DNA of 64,000 bases. Source: Metamycoplasma arthritidis (GTDB lineage: Bacteria > Bacillota_I > Bacilli_A > Mycoplasmatales > Metamycoplasmataceae). The DNA is taken from NCBI RefSeq assembly GCF_900660715.1, contig NZ_LR215047.1, forward strand, positions 310,001-374,000. The letters are read 5' to 3'. Made by a program: the position numbers and the translations under genes. The notes under the pieces were generated by a model, which saw only the letters and a program-made list of their open reading frames with translations, had not been told where the DNA came from and ran no database searches. Below, piece after piece: positions 1-10,704 of the stretch; within the stretch, counting starts at the first letter, position 1; each line of letters starts with the position of its first letter.

Positions 1-2
1 GC

Positions 3-233
3 AATAAGGTTAAATTTTTATTAGATTCTATAAAAAAAGAAATTTATTGAAAAGCATTTGACGCAGCTCCTCCGGGAATTAGGCTACTCTTTGATTTCGA
101 AAAAGACTACAAGAAAACCAGTATAGAAATAACTATAATTCTAGATCTATCAATAAAAGATAATAGCGCTAATGTAACAATTTGAGCTGGCTTAAATAAA
201 TTTTATTTAACTCTTGAGCGCGTAGAAGAATAA
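3..233 (+). CDS. C-terminal end of an unknown protein (partial)
   Basis: An open frame enters from the left edge and ends at TAA 231-233, giving 76 residues with two UGA-encoded tryptophans (in IYWKAF and VTIWAGLN). The final residues read FYLTLERVEE. I recognise no family; the mixed hydrophobic and charged composition suggests a soluble domain. It converges on rpoD, and the hairpin at 343-408 lies between the two genes. The start codon is outside the window. Confidence 0.6.
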
Positions 234-264
234 TTAAAAAGTGATGAAATTAAATAAACAAGGC

Positions 265-289
265 CAAATAAAATAATTTATTTTATTTG
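265..289. repeat. 25-bp AT-only perfect palindrome
   Basis: Two 12-bp arms (CAAATAAAATAA and TTATTTTATTTG) flank one central T, 31 bp after the partial gene's stop codon. It could form a cruciform or an RNA hairpin that ends the + strand transcript, although no long T run follows it. Confidence 0.5.
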
Positions 290-342
290 CATTAACGCAC
301 ATTTAAATTAATCTAAACTATTAAATAAATTCTACAAATAAT

Positions 343-408
343 AAAAAATAAGCCAAGCGTCTAAACAAAGTAAAATACTTTTTTAGACATTGATAAGGCT
401 TATTTTTT
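343..408 (-). terminator. Bidirectional terminator-like stem-loop after rpoD
   Basis: A perfect 12-bp outer stem (343-354 with 397-408, AAAAAATAAGCC / GGCTTATTTTTT) encloses an inner 7-bp stem (359-365 with 382-388, GTCTAAA / TTTAGAC). T runs appear on both strands, so it can terminate rpoD on the - strand and the partial gene on the + strand. Confidence 0.75.
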
Positions 409-425
409 GTTTTATTATGCAAAAA

Positions 426-1967
426 TTAGTCAGGATTGTAACTATCGTTTAAATAGAACTCTTTTAGTTTTTTACGTTTTTGTGGATGTTTTAGTTTACG
501 TAAGATTTTGGCTTCTAATTTTCTAACTTTTTCTTTTGAGATGTTAAGTTCTTTAGCTAATTCATCTAAAGTGTGAGGACGATATGGCACGCCTGAAGGA
601 TCTTGGCCAACACCATAACGTTTTCTAATCAAAGCTTGGTCTTCAGGATCTAAAGAGCTATTGATCATTTCATTTAAAATGACAGCTAATTCTTGTTGAC
701 TAGCAAAATCATTCGGACTAATGACGCTTTCATCTTTAACAAAATCAGAAAAACTTGAGTTTTCTTCTTTACCAATGTTTTTGTCTAAACTAATTGGATC
801 GATGTTGATTTTACGAATGTATCTAACTTTTTCGGCAGTAAAATCACCACCAAATTTCTTAGCAATTTCTTCATCGGTAGGAGGATAACCAAATTCTTGT
901 TGCAGTTCTCTTTCAATTTTTAGAATTTTGTTAATAGTTTCAACCATATGAACTGGGACGCGAATTGTCCTTGCTTGATCAGCTACGGCACGAGTAATAG
1001 CTTGGCGGATTCATCAAGTGGCGTAAGTTGAGAACTTAAAGCCCTTTTTATAATCGTACTTTGAAACTGCTTTCATAATCCCCGAATTGCCTTCTGAGAT
1101 TAGGTCAATAAAACTAAGCCCACGATTTTTGTAACGTTTTGCATTGTTAATTACTAGCCGCAAGTTTCTTTTAACTAGCATATCTCTCGCTCTTTTATAA
1201 CGATAGTAGTTATTGTTAGCAAGCGCTTCTTCCATTTTGATGGCCAACTCACGTTCTTTTTTAGGCGTTAACAATTTACCATACTTTCCAATTCAACGCA
1301 TATATCATTTAACGATGTCGTTTGTTTCGGTTAATTTATTAGAAAGCATATTGTCTTCACGACTAATGTGTTGATCTTCTAACTTAATTTCGTAAGTGTC
1401 ATATTCTTTTAGAAGATTTTCGGCTTCAATGTCTTCATCTTCATCAAAGTCGTCGCTTAACTTTTCGGTGTAATTATCATATTGAGGACTACTATCATCA
1501 GCTTCCGATTCAATGCCAAATTCTTCATTTTCGTCAATATCTTCTTCTAGATCTTTTTCATCGTCAAGATCTTCTTTAAAATCTTCATCTTCTTCCAAGT
1601 CTTCTAAAGTAGGTTCAAGATCTTCAATATCTTCTTCGTGAAGTTCATCATCTAGTGCATCGGTTTTAGTTTTTTTAGTCTTTTTTGATTTTTTGTCATT
1701 GGCTAATGATTCAAAAAAATCAGTTTCATTGATTTCATCATCATCACCGAAATCAATGTCACTACTTAAAACCCCTTGCTCAAGTAGTTTTTCAAATAAA
1801 ACATCAGTAGCTTCTTCAGAAAGTTCTAAATTTTTCTTTTCTAGAAGTTCATAAATTTCATCTTGGCTAAAAGCTTTTTTATTTTTATCTTTCTTGGTTG
1901 CTTTTGCTAGTTCTTGTTTTAGTTTATCAATAACTAAATCAACTGATTGGTCAAATTCATTATTCAT
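426..1967 (-). CDS. rpoD: RNA polymerase primary sigma factor RpoD
   Basis: This is the housekeeping sigma-70 factor, 513 residues, that directs RNA polymerase to -10/-35 promoters. After a lysine-rich N-terminus there is a long Asp/Glu-rich stretch (about residues 70-190). Region 1.2/2 begins near [13 protein letters not shown] (about 221), the region 2.4 signature TYATWWIRQAI sits near 314, and the region 4 helix-turn-helix ([20 protein letters not shown]) near 466. Several Trp codons are UGA. The start ATG at 1967 overlaps the dnaG stop by 8 nt, so dnaG and rpoD form the usual macromolecular-synthesis pair. The acidic N-terminus is typical of mollicute RpoD but unusually long in acid runs. 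Confidence 0.97.
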
Positions 1968-3798
1968 TTTTCAACCTCTTTATCCCTAATATTTGTTTTA
2001 ATTTTGGCTCGCTTTGATTAAGGGCTTTAATCTTGCTATCAAATTCTTCTTCGGAAGTAGAAGAATTAAGGTTTTGAATCTCTAATAAAATATTTAAATA
2101 TTCATCTTTAGTTTCTAGCGATAAATTTTCATCATTCTTAATTAATTCTGGTAACAAAAATTTATCTTTCATTTTATCATTTTTGCTAATAATATAACAA
2201 ATTAATGATTTTTTTGTTTGTTGAAGTTCTTCAGCGTGCAAAGTGGCATAAGTTTCTTTGGGTCATCTTTTAATGTAATCAGGATGCATTAGGATTGCTT
2301 TTAAGATGATAGCAAAGTCACCACTTCGACCGAAATTAATGCTTTTTTTAGCTTTGGGCTTAATTTGTTTTGGGAAGTTTAAATCATTAAAACTAAGTGA
2401 ATTTTCGTAGTAATTAGTAAAGCTTTTAGGGATCTCACTACTGTTTTTTGTCTTGCTAGACGTTATTTTAATCCTTGCTAAATTAGGATCACTAGGAAAG
2501 TTAGGCTTTAAAAAACTACTTTCAAAACTCTCATAAGTTTCTTTATCAAGAATATTTTCGTTAATAAGACGACTTTTAAAAAGTAGTTGCATTGGTTTTG
2601 GTAAATAGTAAAGGTATTCGAACAACTTACTATAAATCTCATAGCGTTTTTGGGCATTAAGTGCAGTATTTTTATAAGGCTCAATAAAAGTGTCATATAA
2701 ATATTCACCTAAATCTTGAGGACGTTTTAAAATCGTCTTTAACGTTTGGCCATCATCAAGATTATAGAGTTCATCAGCGTCTTTATTAAAAGTATTTTTA
2801 AGGAAGTTAACTTCTAAAGAGAAATCCAATGACAACATCAAAATAATTTTGAGATTTTTTTCAGTAGCCGCTTTGCCCGCTGCGTCACTATCAAAGAAAA
2901 GATTGATTTTTGTTCCTCTTAGCAATGCTAGATGATTTTTAGAAAGGCTTGTTCCCATTGAAGCGACTGCGTTTGGAAAATTAGCCTTATAAAGTGCGAT
3001 GCAATCAAATTGCCCCTCAACTAAATACACTTCTTTAGTGCTACTAATAAAAGGTTTGGCATGATAGTAGTTAAACAAAACCTCACTTTTTTTAAAAATT
3101 GGCGTTTCGGCACTATTCAAATACTTATTGTCTAATTTGTTAGTAATATCACGGGCCGAAAACGCCACAACATCACCATATTCATTTTTAATCGGAAAAG
3201 TAATGCGATTATTAAAAAAATTCTTTTCAAAACTAATACTACTTACTAATGAAGCATTAGAAATAGCAAAATCATTGAATTTGTTTTTTAAGTGACTGTA
3301 GATACTTATATTCTCAGGAGCAAAACCTATTTCAAATTCTTTTATTAGCTTATTATCAAGGTGACGGCTTTCTAAAAATTTTTTAAGTTCAGGTGTCTCT
3401 TTATTTTTGACCATTTGGTATTGAAAGAAGTCATTGGCTTCTTTAGTAATATCAATTAAGGTTAGCTCTTCTTGTGATTTTGCTGTAGCTTGGGTGTGTT
3501 TTGTTAGATAATCATCAATATTGATATTAGCTTTGGTAGCAAGCATTTTTAATGCTTCTAATGAGCTTATATTTTTCGAATATTCTAAAAACTTAAGAGC
3601 ATTGCCACTTTTGCCACAACCAAAACACTTAAAAATACCTTTTTCAGGGCTAACCATAAACGATGGCGTTTTTTCGCCATGAAATGGACAGCATGCTCGG
3701 AAATTCTTGCCTTGCTTTGAAAGTGTAACGGTTTCAGAAATAACACTAACAATATCGGTTCGTGCTAAAACCTCTTCTCAAACATTCTTTTGTTCCAT
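1960..3798 (-). CDS. dnaG: DNA primase DnaG
   Basis: DnaG makes RNA primers at the replication fork. The protein has 612 residues. It has an N-terminal CHC2-type zinc finger (CCPFHGEKTPSF near residue 37 and CFGCGKSG near 58), then the catalytic TOPRIM fold (VEGQFDCIAL near 260 and the acidic FFDSDAAGKAA segment). The C-terminal helicase-binding region is diverged. The ATG at 3798 gives the expected MEQKNVWEEVLARTDIV start. One UGA Trp lies before the C-terminal 93 residues. It sits 10 nt downstream of glyS and overlaps rpoD by 8 nt, so glyS-dnaG-rpoD is probably one operon. Confidence 0.96.
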
Positions 3799-3808
3799 TT
3801 ACAACCTT

Positions 3809-5200
3809 TTATGAATACTTTTTAAATTGATTAAGGTAATTAACAATTTCGGAAATGTTAATTCTAATTTGTTTCATTGTGTCTCGTTCACGAATGGTAA
3901 CAGTGCCAGTTTCCAAACTTTCGTGGTCCACTGTCAAAGCAAATGGCGTACCAATGGCATCTTGGCGACGATAACGTTTACCAATTGACCCGCTTTCATC
4001 ATAAACTAGTCGAATTGTACTTTTATCAATTAACTCATCATAGATCTCTCTAGCTTTTGGTGCTAAAGCTTTTGTTAAAGGAAAAATTGCTAATTGATAA
4101 GGTGCAATATTGTAGTTTAAATGTAAAATCGTACGTTTATCATCATTGCCTAAGTCTTCAACTTCATAACTATCTACTAGAAGCGCTAAAAGTAGTCGAT
4201 CAAGCCCGATTGAAGGTTCGATTACTCAAGGCACTACTTTGCTACCATCTTCTTGCAAATATTCTAGTGATTCTTGTGAAAATTTCATATGTTGCGATAA
4301 ATCAAAATTACCACGATTAGCAATTCCCAGTAGTTCTCCTCATCCAAACGGAAAGAAATATTCAATGTCGCTAGTACCTTTAGAGTAGTGACTTAATTCT
4401 TCTTTCTCGTGTGGTCTAATTCGAATATTATTTGCTTTTAGTCCTAATGAGCTAACAAATGAATGGCATTTATTAATTCAATATTCATAAAACTTATTAG
4501 CATCTTGCTCTAAGCAAAAAAACTCAAGTTCCATTTGTTCAAATTCTCGAGTTCGAAAAATAAAGTCGCGAGGAGTGATTTCATTACGAAAACTTTTTCC
4601 AATTTGCCCAATTCCAAAAGGTAATTTTGCCCGCGTAGTTCTTAGGACATTTTTAAAGTTAACAAAAATTCCTTGTGCAGTTTCTGGGCGCAAATAAACT
4701 TGCGAAGCACTATTTGAAATTGCTCCCATTTCTGTACGAAACATTAAATTAAAAGGGCGAATTGTGCTTCAGTCACATTTTGCACCATCGTATTCTTTGA
4801 CGCGACTTTTAATAATAGTCTCAAGTTCTTGAAAAGTAGCTTTTTCAACATTGATTTCTGGAAAAAGTTCTTTAACAATGTGATCAGCACGATATCTTTT
4901 TTGATTGTTTTTATTTTCGATTAAAAAATCAGCAAAGTTATCAAGGTGACCACTAGCTTTTCAAACATTAGGATTCATAATAATTTTTGAATCAATTAGA
5001 AAGTTTCTTTCACGATTAATAAACTCTCTAATTCAATAATTTTTGATAGCATTGGCCATTGGCACCGCTAATGGGCCATAGTCTCAAGTGTTGACTAAGC
5101 CACCATATATCTCAGAATTTTGATACGCAAATCCTGAAGTTTTTAAATGATTGATTATTTCTTGAATATTTTTCTTTTCGTTATTATTTTTTTCTGCCAT
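3809..5200 (-). CDS. glyS: Glycyl-tRNA synthetase (single-chain, eukaryote/Gram-positive type)
   Basis: This class II synthetase charges tRNA-Gly. The 463 residues match the homodimeric GlyRS found in mollicutes, not the alpha2-beta2 form. Visible features are an N-terminal [17 protein letters not shown] segment, motif 2 region [20 protein letters not shown], and the motif [17 protein letters not shown]. The C-terminus carries an anticodon-binding domain ending in NQFKKYS. The start ATG at 5200 follows an AAAGG ribosome-binding site. It heads the probable glyS-dnaG-rpoD operon. Confidence 0.96.
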
Positions 5201-5434
5201 TGAATTGCCTTTCTATATTTATAATATAGCATTTTTAATTGTAACACTAATTGGCAAATTAATTTTCAAACGTTAATAAATCGTAAAATGCCTTGTTCTC
5301 TCAATACTTAATTACCTTGCATTAATCAATTAAAAGAAAATGCAATTATCAATAAAAGCATATTTTAATAAGCGCTATTTTGGACAAAAGGAGGCTTTTT
5401 AAGCCAAAGCCAATTTCTCAATATTAATAAAAAA

Positions 5435-5463
5435 TTATTGATTTATGCATAAATCACTATAAT
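5435..5463 (+). promoter_or_regulatory. Candidate ffh promoter with almost no leader
   Basis: A TATAAT box at 5458-5463 lies only 7 nt before the ffh ATG, and a weak -35 (TTATTG, 5435-5440) sits 17 bp upstream. No Shine-Dalgarno sequence precedes the ATG. The transcript would therefore start at or next to the start codon. Confidence 0.5.
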
Positions 5464-5470
5464 TAAATTT

Positions 5471-6796
5471 ATGTTAAATTTTATCCAAAAAAGAATGCAA
5501 AAATCAATGGACAAAATCAATAAAAAAATGTCCATTAATGAAGAAGATATTTTAGAAGTACTAAGAGAGGTTAAACTTGCACTACTAGAAGCTGACGTTA
5601 ATTTAGATGTCGTTAGAACTTTTACTAAAGCCGTTAAAGAAAAGGCCCTAAATGCCAAAATCATTGGTAAATTAAATCAACAACAAACAGTTTTGAAAAT
5701 TTTTAAAGATGAGCTTACTACTATTTTAGGAACCAACCCTATTGAAATTAGTTTAAAAAAGATTCCTACTACCATCATGATGGTTGGACTACAAGGTTCA
5801 GGAAAAACGACAACAGCAGCAAAATTGGCAACATTTTTTAAAAAGAAAAAACTATGTCAAAACCCGTTGTTAGTTGGAGATGATATCTATCGTCCCGCAG
5901 CTCGTGAGCAACTAGAACAACTTGCTAAACAAACCCAAACTGACTTTTTTACTAAAGAAAAAAATGATGCAATTTTTATTGCTAAAGAAGCTATTAAACG
6001 AGCTAACGACAATCGTAATGATCTAGTCATCGTCGATACCGCCGGTCGTTTGGCAATTGACGAGAATTTAATGGACGAGCTTATTAATATTAAAAAAGCT
6101 ATTCATCCCGATTATATTCTTCTAGTAGTTGATGCCATGAGTGGACAAGATGTCATTAACGTTGCTAAAATTTTCCACGAAAATCTTAACTTAAGTGCTA
6201 CTATCATCACCAAACTTGACTCCGATGCAAGGGGAGGAGCCGCTTTAAGTATTACTCATCTTCTAGAAGTACCAATTGCCTTTATTGGTACAGGTGAAAA
6301 ACTTAGCGGCATTGAAATCTTTCACCCGGATCGGATGGCCAATCGGATTCTAGGCATGGGTGATGTACTTACTCTAATAGAAAAAGCTAGCGAAGAAGTC
6401 GATGAAAAAATGATGAAAAAAATCGGTTACAAAATGATGACTGGAAAATTTGATTTAACCGATTTAATGAATAGTTTAGAGCAAATTAAAAAATTAGGAA
6501 AAATGAAAAGCATTCTAAAAATGATTCCTGGTCTTGCTGGCAAAGTTGATGAAAGCAAGATTGAAGAAGCGGAAAATAAATTTAGAATTTATACTTACTT
6601 AATTAATTCCATGACCGAACAAGAAAAGAAATTTCCAAAACTGCTAAAAAATAGCGAACGCAAGGAAAGAATTCTTAAAGGTAGCGGTCGCAGTGCCCGA
6701 GAATATAATCTATTAGTAACTGACTTTGAAAAAATGGCTAAACAAATGAAAGAATTTGCTTCGGGCAAGTTACAAATGAAACCCAATATGTTTTAG
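5471..6796 (+). CDS. ffh: Signal recognition particle protein Ffh (SRP54)
   Basis: This SRP GTPase binds signal sequences and 4.5S RNA and delivers ribosomes to the membrane. The 441 residues show the N domain, the G domain with GLQGSGKTTTAAKLA (G1, about 101), DTAGR (G3) and TKLDSDARGG (G4), then the methionine-containing M domain beginning near FHPDRMANRILGMGD. The frame contains no UGA. It is followed after 18 nt by an unknown membrane protein that may share its transcript. The 4.5S RNA gene was not found in this window. Confidence 0.97.
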   Translation: MLNFIQKRMQKSMDKINKKMSINEEDILEVLREVKLALLEADVNLDVVRTFTKAVKEKALNAKIIGKLNQQQTVLKIFKDELTTILGTNPIEISLKKIPTTIMMVGLQGSGKTTTAAKLATFFKKKKLCQNPLLVGDDIYRPAAREQLEQLAKQTQTDFFTKEKNDAIFIAKEAIKRANDNRNDLVIVDTAGRLAIDENLMDELINIKKAIHPDYILLVVDAMSGQDVINVAKIFHENLNLSATIITKLDSDARGGAALSITHLLEVPIAFIGTGEKLSGIEIFHPDRMANRILGMGDVLTLIEKASEEVDEKMMKKIGYKMMTGKFDLTDLMNSLEQIKKLGKMKSILKMIPGLAGKVDESKIEEAENKFRIYTYLINSMTEQEKKFPKLLKNSERKERILKGSGRSAREYNLLVTDFEKMAKQMKEFASGKLQMKPNMF

Positions 6797-6814
6797 AAAG
6801 AGGATAAATAACCC

Positions 6815-7567
6815 ATGTTTTTAAAAGCGTTAGCAGGAATTGGTAAATACCTACTCATTGTAATTGGTTCAATTATTTCAGTTATTTTCTTTGGCGGTGC
6901 GATCGCTATGGCAAGATTTGAAAACCAAGTTGTAAGCTTATACAAAAGCTATGTTAACGATGGCACAGGAACCACACCAATTATAAAGTTAATTAAAGAC
7001 AATATTGACAAAATTGATCCCGAAAAAATTAGCAATGAAAATTCGTATCTTTATCCAATATATCGTTACAACGAACAATTTGAAAACGTTTTAAAAGGCC
7101 TAGAAGAACTAAAGGGCAAAAAAGGTGATATCCCCGAAAATATTCTTAAAGAAATTGAAGAATATGAAGGCATTGTAAGAAAAATTAAAAACCAAGTTAT
7201 TAATAAAGTAACCAAACCTGGTGGCGAAGTTTATGAACAACTAAAAGCATTTGTCAATCAAGGAAACGCCATTTTAAACAATCTTGAACCACTGCTTGCC
7301 AAAACTAAAAATCCCGAAGATTTTCAAAAAATTTATCGAATTGTTTGAATTAGTACTATTGTTGTCATTAGCAGCATTTGATTATTAACCTTAATTTTTT
7401 CAATTACCCACCTTGGGGTTTACACTAAACGCGATGGTATTGAATTAAAAAGGAGTAACTACGAATTAAATTTAGGCAACTACATCATTAAGTTGTTAAA
7501 TGAAAATCCTGATATTAAAAAGTATGTTTATGCCAAAATTGAATCAAATACAACATCAGTTAAATAA
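6815..7567 (+). CDS. Conserved-looking membrane protein of unknown function
   Basis: A 250-residue protein with an N-terminal transmembrane helix (about residues 8-32, YLLIVIGSIISVIFFGGAIA) and a second one near residues 177-205 that begins at a UGA Trp. Between them is a charged, helix-rich stretch of about 140 residues. The C-terminal tail of about 45 residues is polar. It lies 18 nt after ffh with AAGAGGATAAA as a plausible ribosome-binding site, so it is probably co-transcribed. I do not recognise the family, and a link to secretion is only a guess from position. Confidence 0.8.
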
Positions 7568-7589
7568 ATATCTTAGTTAAATTAAAATA

Positions 7590-7623
7590 AAAGCCTTTCA
7601 TTAGTTGAAGGGTTTGTTTTTTT
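7590..7623 (+). terminator. Probable intrinsic terminator
   Basis: An imperfect stem (7590-7598 with 7607-7615, AAAGCCTTT / GAAGGGTTT) is followed by a T-rich run, directly after the membrane-protein gene. Confidence 0.5.
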
Positions 7624-7699
7624 ACTTCCGTAAATTAATAACATCATTGTAAAAACGCAATTTATAAATATGTTCAAGTTATGCCTTACTTTGCACAAG

Positions 7700-7708
7700 T
7701 GGTATAAT
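7700..7708 (+). promoter_or_regulatory. Extended -10 promoter of the cysP-like gene
   Basis: TGGTATAAT is an extended -10 element (TGn followed by TATAAT), with no convincing -35. The same TGGTATAAT occurs before the truncated paralogue at 10226-10234. Confidence 0.55.
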
Positions 7709-7740
7709 TTATGGACCAAAAATTTAATTAGGTGAAGAAA

Positions 7741-10116
7741 GTGAATTATTTTATGATCAAATTAAGGAAAGCATTATTATCAATTTTAATACCTATTGCA
7801 ATAACTACAACTACAATTTCGGCTTCGTGCGGCACACAATCGCCAGCGAAAAAACTTTTCATAGAAAAAATTTTAAAATTAGAAGAATTAACTAAGGAAT
7901 TTTCTGGCGCACAACTTGAAAGTATTAATAACGAAATCAAAAGTGCTCGAAACATTTTAAATAATGCTGAGGCTAAAGATGCTGATTTTTTAATGTGAAT
8001 TTCTAGATTAGACGCTTTCATTAATAGCCTCCTAAACAATCAAAATGATAAAAATAACTCTAATTCAAATCAAAAGAAAAATGACCCTAAAAACCCCGAA
8101 ACTAAGCCCGAAGACGAAGATAACACTCCAAAAAATCCTGATCAAAAACCAAAAAATGATGAAAATAGTAAAACCAAACCTGAGAATTTAGACAAATACG
8201 AACCTCATGAGGATCATAGTACAAGAAATTCTAATATCAAAGATGCCAATACTTCAGAATCATATTATTCGTTGAATGACGAATATTTAATGGATAGTAA
8301 CTATCAACAATATTCTGGATTATGTTGATCATTTGCCTCTACTAGAGCTTTAGAAAGTACATTATTAAAACATCAAAACGAACTATACAAAATCTCCGAA
8401 GCAGGATTTGACCTTCCAAGAGTACGTTCTATTGGTACTGGTGGCGATTTCGGAGACATTACTTATTCATTAGTCGGCGTTCGTGACTTTTGAAACTCAG
8501 AAATGCTAACGAAAAAATATAATAATGTTAATGGTTTTTTGCTAGAAAATGATTTTCCATTCGAATCGTTATGATTTGCAAATCAAAAAAATCGCGCACT
8601 TTTTAATAACCATTTAAAGAAAAGATATATTCGTAATTCCAATCTTCTAATCAAACCCGTTTTTTATAATGTTAATGATGTTGAGAATATTAAAAAACAC
8701 TTGAAGGTAAATGGTGCTTTGCGTGCCAATATTATTCACTATGCCAGTTATAAAGATTCGCAAAGTTCTCAAAAAGCGAACGCATCAAACCAAACAACAT
8801 TTCTAAGTGAAATAGCTTATTTATCCAAGGGTACAAATAGTGGGCACGCCGTTGCTATAATAGGCTGGGATGATAACTATGAAATTCCTGGATATGGCAA
8901 AGGTGCTTGAATCATTCGTGATAGTACAAGCCATAACAAAATAACTTACTTGCCATATAACTTTCACAATGCTCCAAATTTAATAATAAATAGTGGGCAA
9001 GAGATAATGGGATTTGAATATCGCAAACCTAAAGTACTTATTTCAAGCTCTGAGTCAAAAATTAATATAACAAGCGGAAGTGCCAATTCAACTAAAAATT
9101 TCAAAACGGAAACCAAAGAATCGAAAACCACTAATGTTTTTGAATGAAAAAAAGGTGTCAATATTAAATACGAAGTAAATGACTCAATTGCCAAAAACTT
9201 CAAAATGAATTCAATTAAAATTTCAAATAGCGGAAAAAATGTAAGCAATCTTTTTGAAATTATAGAAACTAATAATAAGAGTTTTACTATTAAATCCAAA
9301 GATAATAATATTGCTCACGGCTCTTATCGCGTTGATTTAGATTATGAATATGTCGACATTGAAACTAATAAAGTTGTTAAATTTACTGAAGTACGTCAAA
9401 TATTCGTTTGAACCTATGCGGGAAGAGTTTATCAGGATGTTTTTTCTTACTCAAACAAAAATAGTAATTTGCCAAAAGTGCAAGGATTCTACAGTTTTGC
9501 TCATAATAATCGCGAATTTTCGGTATTTAGTTATAGTGGTGATTCAACTTATTTAAACTATTACTATAGTCCCGAAACTAAAGTTAGCTATTTTAAAGTT
9601 AATGACAAGCAAGCAAAAAGTGATGTGAAAACAAAATTTAATTATTTGCAAAATGAATTAAGACAAGCTGGTCAAGAAGAAAAAGAAGAAATTTACAATA
9701 TTAAACTTTACGATAAAAATGACAATCTTTTAGAAGAAAACAAAGTAAGAATGTTTTCAATGAAAAGGGACTATGGTTCAAATCTCTTTGCCCTATTAGC
9801 AATAGGTAATGGTGGTAATGATAATTATCAAAATCAATACATTTACCGCGCTTTTAATAATCAAACAAATTCAATTTTCAATAAATATAAATTAGTAAGA
9901 CCCCAAGATAATAATTTTGTGCGATATGTTTACTATGACGCTGATAGAATTAAAAAAGAATTGCCAAAAGACAAAAATGGTGATTATTATATTGACTATG
10001 AACTAGTTTCTAAAAACTACTATGATGATTATAACTTTATGACAGCAAATAATCGACTAAGCCAACGCCATTACAAATATACAATTTTCATCGAGCCCGA
10101 ATATAAAGATAAGTAA
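7741..10116 (+). CDS. cysP: Papain-like cysteine peptidase lipoprotein (CysP-like)
   Basis: A 791-residue surface lipoprotein with a signal peptide ending in the lipobox-like ISASC. It is followed by a Lys/Glu/Pro/Asn-rich spacer (about residues 100-160) and then a C1-type peptidase domain. The catalytic Cys is residue 195 in QYSGLCWSFAS and the His is residue 369 in SGHAVAIIGWDD. At the usual Asn position there is Asp394 (WIIRDSTS). The C-terminal half is beta-rich. Mycoplasma CysP proteases of this type are known to cleave host IgG, so a similar role is inferred. I chose GTG 7741 because AGGTGA lies 5 nt upstream; GTG 7732 and ATG 7753 are alternatives. Many Trp codons are UGA. Confidence 0.85.
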
Positions 10117-10143
10117 TAAATATTATTTGAAAAAATATCATGT

Positions 10144-10168
10144 AAATAAGCTTAAATAGCTTATTTTT
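10144..10168 (+). terminator. Terminator after the cysP-like gene
   Basis: A perfect 8-bp stem AAATAAGC / GCTTATTT (10144-10151 with 10159-10166) with a 7-nt loop, ending in a T run. Confidence 0.7.
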
Positions 10169-10225
10169 GGATTTTTATTAATAAAACTGTATTAAATCCC
10201 GATTTTAGGACTAATTTTATGAAAA

Positions 10226-10434
10226 TGGTATAATTCTTGCGCCAATTTTATAGTTATAGTAAGGAGAGGGACTATTTTATGATTATAACTTTATGACAAA
10301 AAGAGCGAACTTTCACAATAAAAAATACTATAAAAACACAGTTTTCATTGAGTCCGAATATATAACGATAAATAACTAATTTTCATCATTATTTAAAATA
10401 TTATCGAAGATAAGCTATTTAAGCTTATTTTTTA
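10226..10434 (+). pseudogene. Collapsed second copy of the cysP transcription unit
   Basis: This stretch repeats the two ends of the cysP unit with the middle missing. It has the same extended -10 (TGGTATAAT, 10226-10234), an AAGGAG ribosome-binding site at 10261-10266, and a TATTTTATGATTA start context. From 10281 it has an in-frame match to the CysP C-terminus: DYNFMTKRANFHNKKYYKNT, then VFIESEY, against DYNFMTANNRLSQRHYKYTI, then FIEPEY. It stops at TAA 10377-10379, and a related terminator stem (ATAAGC / GCTTAT) follows at 10410-10428. The ATG at 10279 is in another frame and would make a 28-residue peptide. Best read as a paralogue that lost about 2.2 kb internally. Confidence 0.75.
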
Positions 10435-10553
10435 TTATTCTCCACTCTAAAAATTGATTAAAGCCTAGAATTTATTTCATTCCAATTTTTACATTCTAAA
10501 AAATCTTAAAAATTGCTAAGAAATTAGTCAAAATATATACAAACAACACTACT

Positions 10554-10582
10554 TTGAGCGTTTTTTTTTTTTTTTGTAAAAT
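10554..10582 (+). promoter_or_regulatory. Promoter with a T15 spacer: likely phase-variable switch
   Basis: A -35-like TTGAGC (10554-10559) and a -10-like TAAAAT (10577-10582) are separated by exactly 17 bp consisting of G, fifteen T (10561-10575) and G. Homopolymer tracts of this length slip during replication. A change in length would move the spacer off the optimal 17 bp and switch expression of the giant surface protein. Mycoplasma hyorhinis vlp genes are controlled in this way by a homopolymer between -35 and -10. Confidence 0.7.
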
Positions 10583-10601
10583 GACTCACATTACTTTGCT
10601 T

Positions 10602-10631
10602 AAAAAGCACTTTTCGCTACACATGCTTTTT
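10602..10631 (+). other. Hairpin in the 5' leader of the giant surface-protein gene
   Basis: Perfect 8-bp arms AAAAAGCA / TGCTTTTT (10602-10609 with 10624-10631) with a 14-nt loop, inside the predicted leader of about 116 nt. No T run suitable for termination follows, so it may affect mRNA stability or translation. Confidence 0.4.
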
Positions 10632-10704
10632 GCGAAGTTTTCAGTATTCAAACATTAATTAATTTTTAAGTTATTAAAAATAGGAGAAATAAAAATTATT
10701 AATC

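Noticed and set aside
5443..5664. A - strand frame overlapping the start of ffh
   Set aside because: Shadow of the ffh coding sequence, without a ribosome-binding site.
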